64,000 nucleotides of DNA from an uncultured Porphyromonadaceae bacterium (GTDB taxonomy: Bacteria; Bacteroidota; Bacteroidia; Bacteroidales; Muribaculaceae). The position numbers were made by a program, and so were the translations under genes. This document shows, one piece after another, positions 8,984-16,889 of this stretch. Location: contig CABUPJ010000011.1 of the NCBI GenBank assembly GCA_902493335.1, positions 1 to 64,000 on the forward strand, in the 5' to 3' direction. Under the pieces are notes generated by a model, which saw nothing but the letters and a program-made list of their open reading frames with translations, ran no database searches and had not been told where the DNA came from. The stretch's first letter is position 1, and each line of letters opens with the position of its first letter.

Positions 8984-10063
8984 TTATTTTGCAATATTGC
9001 GGCCGGTGATGATGCCCGAGCCATAACAAACCGATGAATCCTTATCATATATCACTGCAAACTGTCCGGGAGCGATGCCCTGTACCTTTCGGTCGGAGAC
9101 AATCTTATAGCCCGAGTCAGACATGCGCGTCAGACGGCCACCGATGAATTCGGGCATGTGACGGTTCTTGAATGTAATCTCGACATCGTCACAGTCCTTG
9201 CCCCAGGGGTCGGCCGTGATAAAGTGCATCTCGTCGAGATGAAGTTCGTTGCCGTACTGCTGCTCGGTGTCATAGCCATTCGAGACATAAATGACATTAT
9301 CGTGGACGTTTTTCTTGACGACATACCACGGGCCGCCACTGAGTCCGAGCCCCTTGCGCTGACCGATGGTATGAAACCAGAAGCCTTTGTGTGTTCCGAT
9401 CTTGCGGCCTGTCTCAAGCTCGACGATGGCACCGGGTTTCTCACCGAGGTGACGGCGTATGAAGTCATTATAGTTGATTTTGCCGAGGAAACAGATGCCC
9501 TGGCTGTCTTTGCGGTAGGCATTCGGCATTTTAGCCTCGACAGCAATCTCGCGCACACGCGATTTGGGAATATCGCCCAGAGGGAACATCAGATGACTCA
9601 GCTGATCATAGCTTATGCGCGCGAGGAAATCGGTCTGGTCTTTGACCGGGTCGACCGCGGTGGCGAGCCACACCTTGCCGTCGAATTCTTTTGTCGAGGC
9701 ATAATGGCCTGTGGCCGTCTTGTCGAACTCCCTGCCCCATCGCTGCTCGAAATAACCGAATTTGATTATCTTGTTGCACATTATATCGGGGTTAGGCGTC
9801 AGACCCTGTCTGACGGTCTGCAAGGCGTATTCCATGACATTATCCCAATATTCCTGATGGAGCGAGACGACATCGAAGGGCAGATTGAAACGCCGCGCGA
9901 TGAGCTGACATACCTGGATGTCTTCGTCTGCCGAACAATCGCCTTCGTCGGTGTCGAGTCCGATGCGTATATAAAAGAGATGCAGGTCATGGCCCATTTC
10001 AAGCAGGCGGTAGACCGCGACCGCGCTGTCGACTCCGCCTGAAATCAGAACCGCTATCTTCAT
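8984..10063 (-). CDS. mnmA: tRNA-specific 2-thiouridylase
   Basis: It thiolates the wobble uridine at position 34 of tRNA-Lys, -Glu and -Gln in the cytoplasm, using ATP and a persulfide relay. The 359-residue product has the N-terminal PP-loop SGGVDS at 8-13, the catalytic cysteine pair Cys96 (NPDIMCNKIIKF) and Cys191 (DSQGICFLGKI), and the C-terminal beta domain with FHTIGQRKGLGLSGGPWYVV. Everything needed for activity is present. It begins 10 nt after the DUF5106 gene and ends 2 nt before the DUF151 start, so the three genes are likely co-transcribed. Bacteroidetes commonly carry two mnmA-like genes; I cannot tell which paralogue this is. Confidence 0.95.
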   Translation of the reverse strand: MKIAVLISGGVDSAVAVYRLLEMGHDLHLFYIRIGLDTDEGDCSADEDIQVCQLIARRFNLPFDVVSLHQEYWDNVMEYALQTVRQGLTPNPDIMCNKIIKFGYFEQRWGREFDKTATGHYASTKEFDGKVWLATAVDPVKDQTDFLARISYDQLSHLMFPLGDIPKSRVREIAVEAKMPNAYRKDSQGICFLGKINYNDFIRRHLGEKPGAIVELETGRKIGTHKGFWFHTIGQRKGLGLSGGPWYVVKKNVHDNVIYVSNGYDTEQQYGNELHLDEMHFITADPWGKDCDDVEITFKNRHMPEFIGGRLTRMSDSGYKIVSDRKVQGIAPGQFAVIYDKDSSVCYGSGIITGRNIAK

Positions 10064-10073
10064 ATTGTATTCG

Positions 10074-10979
10074 TCAATTATTTAATTTATAGAGCGCACT
10101 GAACGCATTAAGCACGTTGTCGACCGGTATATTCTTGACCATTATCTTATTGTCTTTATCAAGATAATATATCATAGGATTGCCGCGCATCTCAAGGGTG
10201 TCGCCGAGACTGTCAGCCACACCGGCGACCCAGTTTGCCGGGCATGAAGAGACATCGGATTTATCCGTGTCACCGGCATCACCGTCGACTATATACACTA
10301 TTTTGAGAAGCTTGGCGTCAACCAGCGAGTTGAGCGCCGGATCGGCCGACAGGCGCACACGGGCAAGCGAACAGTCAGAGCAATCACGCGACGCCACAAG
10401 CACGAGTGTATATTTGGTCGAATCAGTGAGCGCATGGCGTTTTGTGCCGTCGGCGCCGGTCAGCTCAATGTCAGGAAAAGTGGCGCCTACCGCGCTGTTG
10501 GCGATAATGTTGACCTGACGGGCAAAATGCGAGCGGTCGTCCGAGGCTATTTTTTTATGACCGGCGGCAGCTTTGGCAAACGGGAGATATACCTCCTCAG
10601 ACACGAAATCGGCCGAGTCGGAGTAGAGCCAGCGTTCTGCCATACGGGCGACTTCGAGTGTCTGCGGACCTGACTTTTTGACAGTCTCAAGCAGACGGTC
10701 GACTGCCAGATGGACAGTGTCGGCAGATGCATAGGGCATAAACGATACCCAGTCGCCGAAGGCCTCGTTGAGTTTGCTTTTGCTCGAAAAGGCCGACTTG
10801 AAGTTGCATCTTTCCCAAAATTTGTCGACCAGATAGGTGCAGCGCTCGTAGAAGTTGGTTATATTTTCGGGCGCTTCGGGATAAGGGAAAAGCCTCTCAG
10901 ACTGCTGGGCATGAGACGTCAGCGAACACAAAAGAGCCACTGCCGCCACCAATGAATATATTATCTTTTTCATAATCAT
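10074..10979 (-). CDS. Exported DUF5106 / thioredoxin-like protein
   Basis: The 301-residue product has a signal peptide (MKKIIYSLVAAVALLCSLTSHAQ) and an N-terminal helical domain of about 120 residues of the kind called DUF5106, followed by a thioredoxin-like fold (about 160-300): a TFPDIELTGADG entry strand, a redox-type SRDCSDCS motif (CxxC) and a cis-Pro region GNPMIYYLDKDNKI. Such proteins are thought to act as periplasmic disulfide reductases or resa-like enzymes; the partner is unknown. Two ATGs are possible, at 10979 and 10973; the latter gives the tighter signal peptide. A TAAATTTG promoter box lies just upstream. Confidence 0.75.
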   Translation of the reverse strand: MIMKKIIYSLVAAVALLCSLTSHAQQSERLFPYPEAPENITNFYERCTYLVDKFWERCNFKSAFSSKSKLNEAFGDWVSFMPYASADTVHLAVDRLLETVKKSGPQTLEVARMAERWLYSDSADFVSEEVYLPFAKAAAGHKKIASDDRSHFARQVNIIANSAVGATFPDIELTGADGTKRHALTDSTKYTLVLVASRDCSDCSLARVRLSADPALNSLVDAKLLKIVYIVDGDAGDTDKSDVSSCPANWVAGVADSLGDTLEMRGNPMIYYLDKDNKIMVKNIPVDNVLNAFSALYKLNN

Positions 10980-10993
10980 GTATAATTAATTTA

Positions 10994-11001
10994 CAAATTT
11001 A
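10994..11001 (-). promoter_or_regulatory. Promoter -7 box for the DUF5106-mnmA-DUF151 operon
   Basis: The minus strand reads TAAATTTG, an exact TAnnTTTG match, 14 nt before the first possible start codon. It lies in the divergent region 10980-11127, back to back with the flavodiiron promoter. I see no clear -33 TTTG. Confidence 0.55.
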
Positions 11002-11081
11002 ATGAAAAAAGTAATAACTCACGGTGTATGAAAGAAAAATTAATACAATCTGCGTCAGGAGAGACACTAACATCACGCCGA

Positions 11082-11113
11082 TTTGTCCGTATTGCAAATT
11101 TAGAGTAATTTTG
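11082..11113 (+). promoter_or_regulatory. Bacteroidetes-type promoter for the flavodiiron gene
   Basis: TTTG at 11082-11085 and TAATTTTG at 11106-11113 are separated by 20 nt, an exact match to the RpoD-dependent Bacteroidetes consensus. Transcription should start near 11118-11120, leaving a leader of about 8-10 nt before the ATG at 11128. Confidence 0.75.
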
Positions 11114-11127
11114 CAAAAAACTATGTC

Positions 11128-12294
11128 ATGCATACAATTACATCAAACATAAAATACATCGGCGCGCAGGACGACAACCTTGATTTATTTGAAGGACAAT
11201 ATCCTGTAATTCACGGCATTTCTTACAATTCATATCTCATAGAAGACAATGAGACGGCTGTCGTCGACTCGGTTGACGCACGGCGTTGCAGCGACTGGCT
11301 CGCCGCACTCGAGGACGGCCTCGGCAATGCCGGACGCACACCGCGTTATCTCATTGTGCAGCACGTCGAACCCGACCATTCAGGCAGCATAAGGGCCTTC
11401 ATCGAGCGTTATCCCGCGACCACGGTCGTCTGCACGGCAAAAGCCGCAGATATGCTCGCCAATTTCTTTGAAGACATAGACCTGAAATGCCGCGTCAGAC
11501 TTGTCGGCGACAACGACACTCTGACATTAGGCCACACGACACTGCGCTTTCTCTCAGCGCCGATGGTCCACTGGCCCGAGGTGATGATGACCCTCGACGA
11601 GACAGACGAAGTGCTGTTTTCAGCCGATGCTTTCGGCTCGTTTGCCACAGCGGGGGCAACAGAAGCGTGGGACAACGAGGCTCGACGTTACTATACAAAC
11701 ATCGTCGGCCGTTTCGGAGCATCAGTACAAGGGATAATGAAAAAACTCACCGGTCGCAAGTTCGGCATCATCGCCCCGCTCCACGGCCCGGTACTGACCG
11801 ACAATCTCGCACATTACTGGACGTTATACGACCACTGGAGCCGCTATGAACCCGAATGTCGCGGAGTGCTGGTAGCCTACGCCTCAGTCTACGGCGGCAC
11901 AGCCGAGGCAGCGCGACGTCTTGCATCGATGCTTGACAGTGAAGGCGCCGGCGAAATCGTGTTGCTTGACTTATGCCGTCACGACGTATCATATGCCGTG
12001 GCCGAGGCGTTCCGCCTCAGCCATATGGCTTTATGCAGTGTGACATACGACGGCTCCCTGTTCCCGGCGATGCATGATTTTCTCTACCACCTCGAGTGTA
12101 AAAAACTATGCGGCCGCACTGTGGGCCTGGTCGAAAACGGTTCGTGGGCACCGGTTGCCGCACGACTCATGGCCGACAGCCTCGGCCATATGAAAGACAT
12201 GACCGTCGTCGAACCGACAGTCACCATCCGCAGCCGTCTCCACCAATGCGACATCGACAGACTGCGTGAACTCGCCTCGGCTCTGGCACGATAA
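11128..12294 (+). CDS. A-type flavoprotein (flavodiiron protein, FprA family)
   Basis: Flavodiiron proteins reduce O2 to water, or NO to N2O, and protect anaerobes; they act in the cytoplasm with electrons from rubredoxin or an NADH:rubredoxin reductase. The 388-residue protein has an N-terminal metallo-beta-lactamase-like domain with di-iron ligands His79, Glu81, Asp83 (and nearby His84) in QHVEPDHSG, His148 (MVHWPEVM), Asp167 (FSADAFGS) and His219 (APLHGPV). A C-terminal flavodoxin domain (about 245-388) binds FMN through YASVYGGTAEAA. No rubredoxin domain is fused, so it is class A. It is monocistronic, bounded by its own promoter and a strong terminator. O2 versus NO preference cannot be read from sequence. 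Confidence 0.93.
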   Translation: MHTITSNIKYIGAQDDNLDLFEGQYPVIHGISYNSYLIEDNETAVVDSVDARRCSDWLAALEDGLGNAGRTPRYLIVQHVEPDHSGSIRAFIERYPATTVVCTAKAADMLANFFEDIDLKCRVRLVGDNDTLTLGHTTLRFLSAPMVHWPEVMMTLDETDEVLFSADAFGSFATAGATEAWDNEARRYYTNIVGRFGASVQGIMKKLTGRKFGIIAPLHGPVLTDNLAHYWTLYDHWSRYEPECRGVLVAYASVYGGTAEAARRLASMLDSEGAGEIVLLDLCRHDVSYAVAEAFRLSHMALCSVTYDGSLFPAMHDFLYHLECKKLCGRTVGLVENGSWAPVAARLMADSLGHMKDMTVVEPTVTIRSRLHQCDIDRLRELASALAR

Positions 12295-12319
12295 ATATAC
12301 ATATTTCAACATATATGAT

Positions 12320-12355
12320 AGCAGAACGCTCCCCTTTGCGGAGCGTTCTGCTTTT
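12320..12355 (+). terminator. Rho-independent terminator after the flavodiiron gene
   Basis: A perfect 13-bp stem (12320-12332 with 12340-12352) has a 7-nt loop and runs into TTTT, 25 nt past the stop codon. Confidence 0.88.
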
Positions 12356-12393
12356 CCGGCACGCCTTTTGCATGATCATAAACCAAAGAGACA

Positions 12394-12432
12394 TTTGTTT
12401 TGTTAATTTAAATAAACAAAGGATTATATCTG
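12394..12432 (+). promoter_or_regulatory. Possible clpB control region
   Basis: TTTGTTT (12394-12400) and AAACAAA (12414-12420) form an inverted repeat with a 13-nt spacer, and TATATCTG (12425-12432) differs by one base from the TAnnTTTG box. It is not a CIRCE element. The pairing could be an operator for heat-shock control of clpB, but AT-rich sequence gives such pairs by chance. Confidence 0.3.
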
Positions 12433-12462
12433 TAACGAATATTTCAACTATCACTTAATATT

Positions 12463-15060
12463 ATGAATTTCAACAATTTCACCATCAAATCGCAGGAAGC
12501 CATCCAAAAGGCCGTCGAACTGACCCGCGGCGCCGGATCGCAGGCTATCGAGCCTGTCCACCTGCTGAAAGGTGTCGTCGACGAAGGCGAGTCTCTGGTA
12601 AAATTCATTTTCCAGAAAATCGGCGCCAATCTGCAGGCCGTGAGCGCACAGATCGACCGTGAGATTGACTCTCTGCCAAAAGTCTCGGGCGGCGAGCCAT
12701 ATCTCAGCCGAAGCTCGAACGACGTGCTGCAGAAAGCTCTCGACATCTCAAAAAAGATGGGTGACGAATATGTCACGCTTGAGGCTCTGCTCATGGCTAT
12801 CTTTGAAATCAACTCACCGGCCTCGACCATACTCAAGAACGCCGGTCTGAGCGAGAAAGAGCTGAAAGCCGCCATCGAAGAGCTCCGCAAGGGCAAGAAA
12901 GCCACCGACCAAAGCGCTGAAGAGACCTACAACGCGCTGTCGAAATATGCCATCAACCTCAACGAACGCGCCCGTTCAGGCAAACTCGACCCCGTCATCG
13001 GCCGTGACGAGGAAATCCGCCGTGTACTCCAGATTCTGAGCCGACGCACCAAAAACAACCCGATGCTGATCGGTGAACCCGGCACCGGCAAGACTGCCAT
13101 CGCCGAAGGCCTCGCCCATCGCATCGTCCGCGGCGACGTGCCCGAGAATCTGCGTACAAAACAGATCTATTCGCTCGACATGGGTGCCCTCGTCGCCGGC
13201 GCGAAATACAAAGGCGAGTTTGAGGAACGACTCAAAGCCATCGTCAACGAAGTGACATCGGCCGACGGCGAAATCATACTCTTCATCGACGAAATCCACA
13301 CTCTCGTCGGTGCCGGCAAAGGCGAAGGCGCCATGGACGCCGCCAACATTCTCAAACCGGCGCTCGCCCGCGGCGAACTCCGCAGCATCGGCGCGACGAC
13401 GCTCGACGAATATCAGAAATATTTCGAGAAAGACAAGGCTCTCGAACGCCGTTTCCAGAAGGTCATGGTCAACGAGCCCGACGAGACAAGTGCCATCGCC
13501 ATCCTCCGCGGTCTCAAGGAGCGCTACGAGAACCACCACAAAGTAAGAATCCGCGACGAGGCGATTATCGCCGCCGTCCAGCTCTCCGAGCGCTATATCA
13601 CCGACCGTTTCCTGCCCGACAAGGCCATCGATCTGATCGACGAGGCCGCCTCGAAACTCAAACTCGAGATTGACTCTGTGCCTCAGGCTCTCGACGACAT
13701 AACCCGTCACATAGCCCAGAAAGAAATCGAGCGCGAGGCTATCAAGCGCGAGGGCGACAAGGAGAAAGTCAAGGAAATCGAAAAAGACATCGCTTCGCTC
13801 AAAGAAGAAGAAAAAGAATACTCTGCAAAGTGGAAGGCTGAGAAAGAACTCATCAACCGCATCCAGCAGAACAAAATCGACATCGAGCAGCTCAATTTCG
13901 ACGCCGAACGCGCCGAACGCGAGGGCGATTACGCCAAGGTTGCCGAAATCAGATATTCACGCATCCAGCAGAAAGAGCAGGAGAACACCTCGATACAGCA
14001 GCAGCTCAAGATGATGCAGGGCGACCGCGCCCTCATCAAAGAGGAGGTCGACGCCGAAGACATCGCCGACGTCGTCTCGCGCTGGACCGGCATCCCTGTC
14101 AACAAGATGGTTCAGAGCGAGAAAGAGAAGCTGCTCCATCTCGAATCTGAACTTCACAGCCGCGTCGTCGGTCAAGACGAGGCCATCAGCGCCATCGCCG
14201 ACGCCGTGCGCCGCAGCCGTGCCGGCCTCAACGACCCCAAGCGGCCGATCGGTTCGTTTATCTTCCTCGGCACGACCGGTGTCGGTAAGACAGAACTCGC
14301 CAAGGCTTTGGCCGAATACCTCTTCGACGACGAGAATATGATGACGCGAATCGACATGAGCGAGTATCAGGAGAAACACTCTGTGTCGCGACTCGTCGGA
14401 GCGCCTCCGGGATATGTCGGCTATGACGAGGGCGGTCAGCTCACAGAGGCCGTCAGACGCAAGCCCTACTCTGTCGTGCTATTCGACGAAATCGAGAAAG
14501 CCCACCCCGATGTATTCAACATCCTCCTGCAGGTGCTTGACGACGGACGTCTGACCGACAACAAGGGCCGCAACGTCAACTTCAAGAACACCATCATCAT
14601 CATGACCTCGAACATGGGCTCGCAGCTCATACGCGACAACTTCGCGAAGATGACCGACGAGAACAAGGCCGAGACCGTCGACAAGACCAAGGAACAGGTG
14701 CTCGAGATGCTCAAGCAAACGATACGTCCCGAATTCCTCAACCGTATCGACGAGATCATAATGTTCACGCCGCTCAACCGCAACGAAATCGAGGAAATCG
14801 TCGGCCTGCAGATCAAGAGCATCCAGGCCATGCTGCGCCGAAGCAGCGGTATCGAGCTCGAAGTCACCCCCGCCGCGCTGTCGTACCTCGCCGACGAGGG
14901 CTACGACCCCGAATTCGGCGCACGTCCCGTCAAGCGAGTCATCCACCGCATGGTGCTCAACCGTCTGTCTAAAGACATCCTCGCCCAAACCGTCGACAAA
15001 GACAAACCCATCATCATCGACGTCGACAAGGACAACGATACCCTCGTGTTCAAAAACTGA
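12463..15060 (+). CDS. clpB: ATP-dependent disaggregase ClpB
   Basis: ClpB is a hexameric AAA+ chaperone that threads aggregated proteins through its pore, working with DnaK. The 865-residue product has the full order: N-terminal Clp_N repeats (1-145), a first AAA domain with Walker A GEPGTGKT near residue 204 and Walker B LFIDEIHT, the long coiled-coil middle domain (about 400-520, rich in Lys/Glu), a second AAA domain with Walker A GTTGVGKT near 605 and Walker B VLFDEIEKAHPDVF, and the small C-terminal domain. Pore tyrosines (AGAKYKGEFEER; GYVGYDEGG) are present. No ClpP-binding tripeptide loop is evident, and the middle domain supports ClpB over ClpC. It is followed by a strong terminator. 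Confidence 0.98.
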   Translation: MNFNNFTIKSQEAIQKAVELTRGAGSQAIEPVHLLKGVVDEGESLVKFIFQKIGANLQAVSAQIDREIDSLPKVSGGEPYLSRSSNDVLQKALDISKKMGDEYVTLEALLMAIFEINSPASTILKNAGLSEKELKAAIEELRKGKKATDQSAEETYNALSKYAINLNERARSGKLDPVIGRDEEIRRVLQILSRRTKNNPMLIGEPGTGKTAIAEGLAHRIVRGDVPENLRTKQIYSLDMGALVAGAKYKGEFEERLKAIVNEVTSADGEIILFIDEIHTLVGAGKGEGAMDAANILKPALARGELRSIGATTLDEYQKYFEKDKALERRFQKVMVNEPDETSAIAILRGLKERYENHHKVRIRDEAIIAAVQLSERYITDRFLPDKAIDLIDEAASKLKLEIDSVPQALDDITRHIAQKEIEREAIKREGDKEKVKEIEKDIASLKEEEKEYSAKWKAEKELINRIQQNKIDIEQLNFDAERAEREGDYAKVAEIRYSRIQQKEQENTSIQQQLKMMQGDRALIKEEVDAEDIADVVSRWTGIPVNKMVQSEKEKLLHLESELHSRVVGQDEAISAIADAVRRSRAGLNDPKRPIGSFIFLGTTGVGKTELAKALAEYLFDDENMMTRIDMSEYQEKHSVSRLVGAPPGYVGYDEGGQLTEAVRRKPYSVVLFDEIEKAHPDVFNILLQVLDDGRLTDNKGRNVNFKNTIIIMTSNMGSQLIRDNFAKMTDENKAETVDKTKEQVLEMLKQTIRPEFLNRIDEIIMFTPLNRNEIEEIVGLQIKSIQAMLRRSSGIELEVTPAALSYLADEGYDPEFGARPVKRVIHRMVLNRLSKDILAQTVDKDKPIIIDVDKDNDTLVFKN

Positions 15061-15081
15061 CCCTACATAAATAAATGTATC

Positions 15082-15119
15082 AAAGCCGGAGCGCTTCCAC
15101 AAAAAGCGCCCCGGCTTTT
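15082..15119 (+). terminator. Rho-independent terminator after clpB
   Basis: A GC-rich stem of 14 bp with one bulged base (15082-15096 against 15104-15118) is followed by a T-rich tract, 22 nt after the clpB stop. Confidence 0.85.
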
Positions 15120-15162
15120 ATTTTATAAGAGGCCGTCACTCGTTTTACGCGAAATTTTTCGT

Positions 15163-15170
15163 AAATTTGC
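15163..15170 (+). promoter_or_regulatory. Promoter -7 box for guaA
   Basis: TAAATTTG is an exact TAnnTTTG match, 21 nt before the guaA ATG. No good TTTG sits 19-21 nt upstream. I see no guanine or xanthine riboswitch in the short leader. Confidence 0.55.
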
Positions 15171-15191
15171 AGGCATAACTTCCGACACATC

Positions 15192-16712
15192 ATGCAACAA
15201 AAAATCATCATTCTCGATTTCGGTTCACAGACGACCCAGCTCATCGGCCGCCGTGTTCGCGAACTAAACACTTATTGCGAAATTGTGCCTTATAACAAGA
15301 TGCCTTACGACGACCCGTCGGTGATAGGCGTCATCCTCTCGGGCAGCCCGTTTTCGGTCTACGACGAGAAGGCGTTCAAAACCGACCTGAGCCTGCTGCG
15401 CCGCCGCTATCCGCTCTTGGGCATCTGCTACGGCGCCCAGCTGATGGCATACGAAGGCGGCGGCTCTGTCGAGCCCGCTCCCTCGCGCGAATATGGCCGC
15501 GCCAAGCTGACGACGGTCACGGCCGACCCGCTTCTCGAAGGCATCGAGGCCGGCGCCCAGGTGTGGATGAGCCACGGCGACACCATCACCTCGCTGCCCG
15601 ACGACTTCAATATCATCGCGTCGACGCCCGAAGTGGCCTGCGCCGCCTATCACGTCGAAGGCGAACAGACATGGGGCGTGCAGTTCCATCCCGAGGTCTT
15701 CCACTCGACCTGCGGCACCCGCCTGCTTGAAAACTTCGTTGCCGGCGTCTGCGGCTCGAAACGCGACTGGAGCGCCGAATCGTTCATCGACTCGACCGTC
15801 AAGGCGCTGCGCGAACAGCTCGGCGACGACAAGGTCGTGCTCGGCCTCAGCGGCGGCGTCGACTCGTCGGTTGCTGCCGTGCTGCTCAACCGCGCCATCG
15901 GCAAGAATTTGACCTGTATCTTCGTCGACCACGGCATGCTGCGCAAGAACGAGTTCACCAACGTGCTCCACGATTATGAATGCCTCGGTCTCAACGTCAT
16001 CGGCGTTGACGCCTCAGAGCGTTTCTTCACCGAACTCGCCGGCGTGACCGACCCCGAGCGCAAACGCAAAATCATCGGCAAAGGCTTTATCGACGTCTTC
16101 GACGAGGAAGCCCATAAGATTAAAGACGTCAAATGGCTCGCCCAGGGTACAATCTACCCCGACTGTATCGAATCGCTGTCGATAACCGGCACGGTCATCA
16201 AGAGCCACCACAACGTCGGCGGTCTGCCCGAGAAGATGAACCTAAAGCTCTGCGAGCCGCTGCGACTGCTCTTCAAAGACGAAGTGCGCGCCGTCGGCCG
16301 TTCGCTCGGCATGCCCGAACATCTCATCAAGCGCCACCCCTTCCCCGGTCCGGGTCTGGCCGTGCGCATCCTCGGCGACATCACTCGCGAGAAAGTGACG
16401 ATACTCCAGAACGCCGACGACATCTTCATCCGCGGCCTGCGCGAATGGGGACTCTACGACAAGGTCTGGCAGGCAGGCGTCATCCTGCTGCCCGTGCAGA
16501 GCGTGGGCGTCATGGGCGACGAGCGCACATACGAGCGCGCCGTAGCCCTCCGCGCCGTCACCTCGACCGACGCAATGACAGCCGACTGGGCCCACCTGCC
16601 CTACGACTTCCTCGCCAAGGTATCGAACGAAATCATCAACACCGTCCGCGGCGTCAACCGCGTATGCTACGACATCTCCTCAAAGCCACCGGCAACTATC
16701 GAGTGGGAATAA
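15192..16712 (+). CDS. guaA: GMP synthase (glutamine-hydrolysing)
   Basis: It aminates XMP to GMP with glutamine and ATP, the last step of guanine nucleotide synthesis. The 506-residue product has the class I amidotransferase domain (about 1-190) with nucleophile Cys in LLGICYGAQLM and the closing QFHPEVFHS His/Glu, then the ATP-pyrophosphatase domain with SGGVDSS near residue 220, and the dimerisation domain ending PPATIEWE, the family's typical C-terminus. Length is normal. It has its own promoter and is followed by a terminator lying inside a 24-bp inverted repeat. Confidence 0.98.
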   Translation: MQQKIIILDFGSQTTQLIGRRVRELNTYCEIVPYNKMPYDDPSVIGVILSGSPFSVYDEKAFKTDLSLLRRRYPLLGICYGAQLMAYEGGGSVEPAPSREYGRAKLTTVTADPLLEGIEAGAQVWMSHGDTITSLPDDFNIIASTPEVACAAYHVEGEQTWGVQFHPEVFHSTCGTRLLENFVAGVCGSKRDWSAESFIDSTVKALREQLGDDKVVLGLSGGVDSSVAAVLLNRAIGKNLTCIFVDHGMLRKNEFTNVLHDYECLGLNVIGVDASERFFTELAGVTDPERKRKIIGKGFIDVFDEEAHKIKDVKWLAQGTIYPDCIESLSITGTVIKSHHNVGGLPEKMNLKLCEPLRLLFKDEVRAVGRSLGMPEHLIKRHPFPGPGLAVRILGDITREKVTILQNADDIFIRGLREWGLYDKVWQAGVILLPVQSVGVMGDERTYERAVALRAVTSTDAMTADWAHLPYDFLAKVSNEIINTVRGVNRVCYDISSKPPATIEWE

Positions 16713-16720
16713 CTCCCACT

Positions 16721-16830
16721 AATTTTGAATGTTGAATTTTGAATTATAAGTTACTTAAAGGAGCTCGAGATACAGAAGATATTCTCGGGCTTCTTTTTAA
16801 TTCAACATTCAAAATTCAACATTCAAAATT
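16721..16830. repeat. 110-bp element bounded by 24-bp perfect inverted repeats
   Basis: The left arm (16721-16744) and right arm (16807-16830) are exact reverse complements. Each is built from the unit ATTCAAAATTCAACATTC or its complement; the right side carries an extra partial copy (from 16799). The interior holds the guaA terminator. The form suggests a small non-autonomous repeat or a sequence selected as a hairpin. I see no second copy elsewhere in the window and no clear target duplication. Confidence 0.8.
16762..16798 (+). terminator. Rho-independent terminator after guaA
   Basis: AGCTCGAGA (16762-16770) pairs with TCTCGGGCT (16783-16791), 9 bp with one G-T pair and a 12-nt loop, followed by TCTTTTT. 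Confidence 0.7.
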
Positions 16831-16876
16831 ATACCGGATAATATAACGGAGATGATGACGTTATATAAATAATGTG

Positions 16877-16884
16877 TAATTTTG
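16877..16884 (+). promoter_or_regulatory. Promoter -7 box for the OmpA-family lipoprotein gene
   Basis: TAATTTTG is an exact TAnnTTTG match ending 5 nt before the ATG at 16890. Transcription would begin at or next to the start codon, giving a leaderless or nearly leaderless message. It also rules out the ATG at 16872, which lies upstream of the box. Confidence 0.6.
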
Positions 16885-16889
16885 CATTT

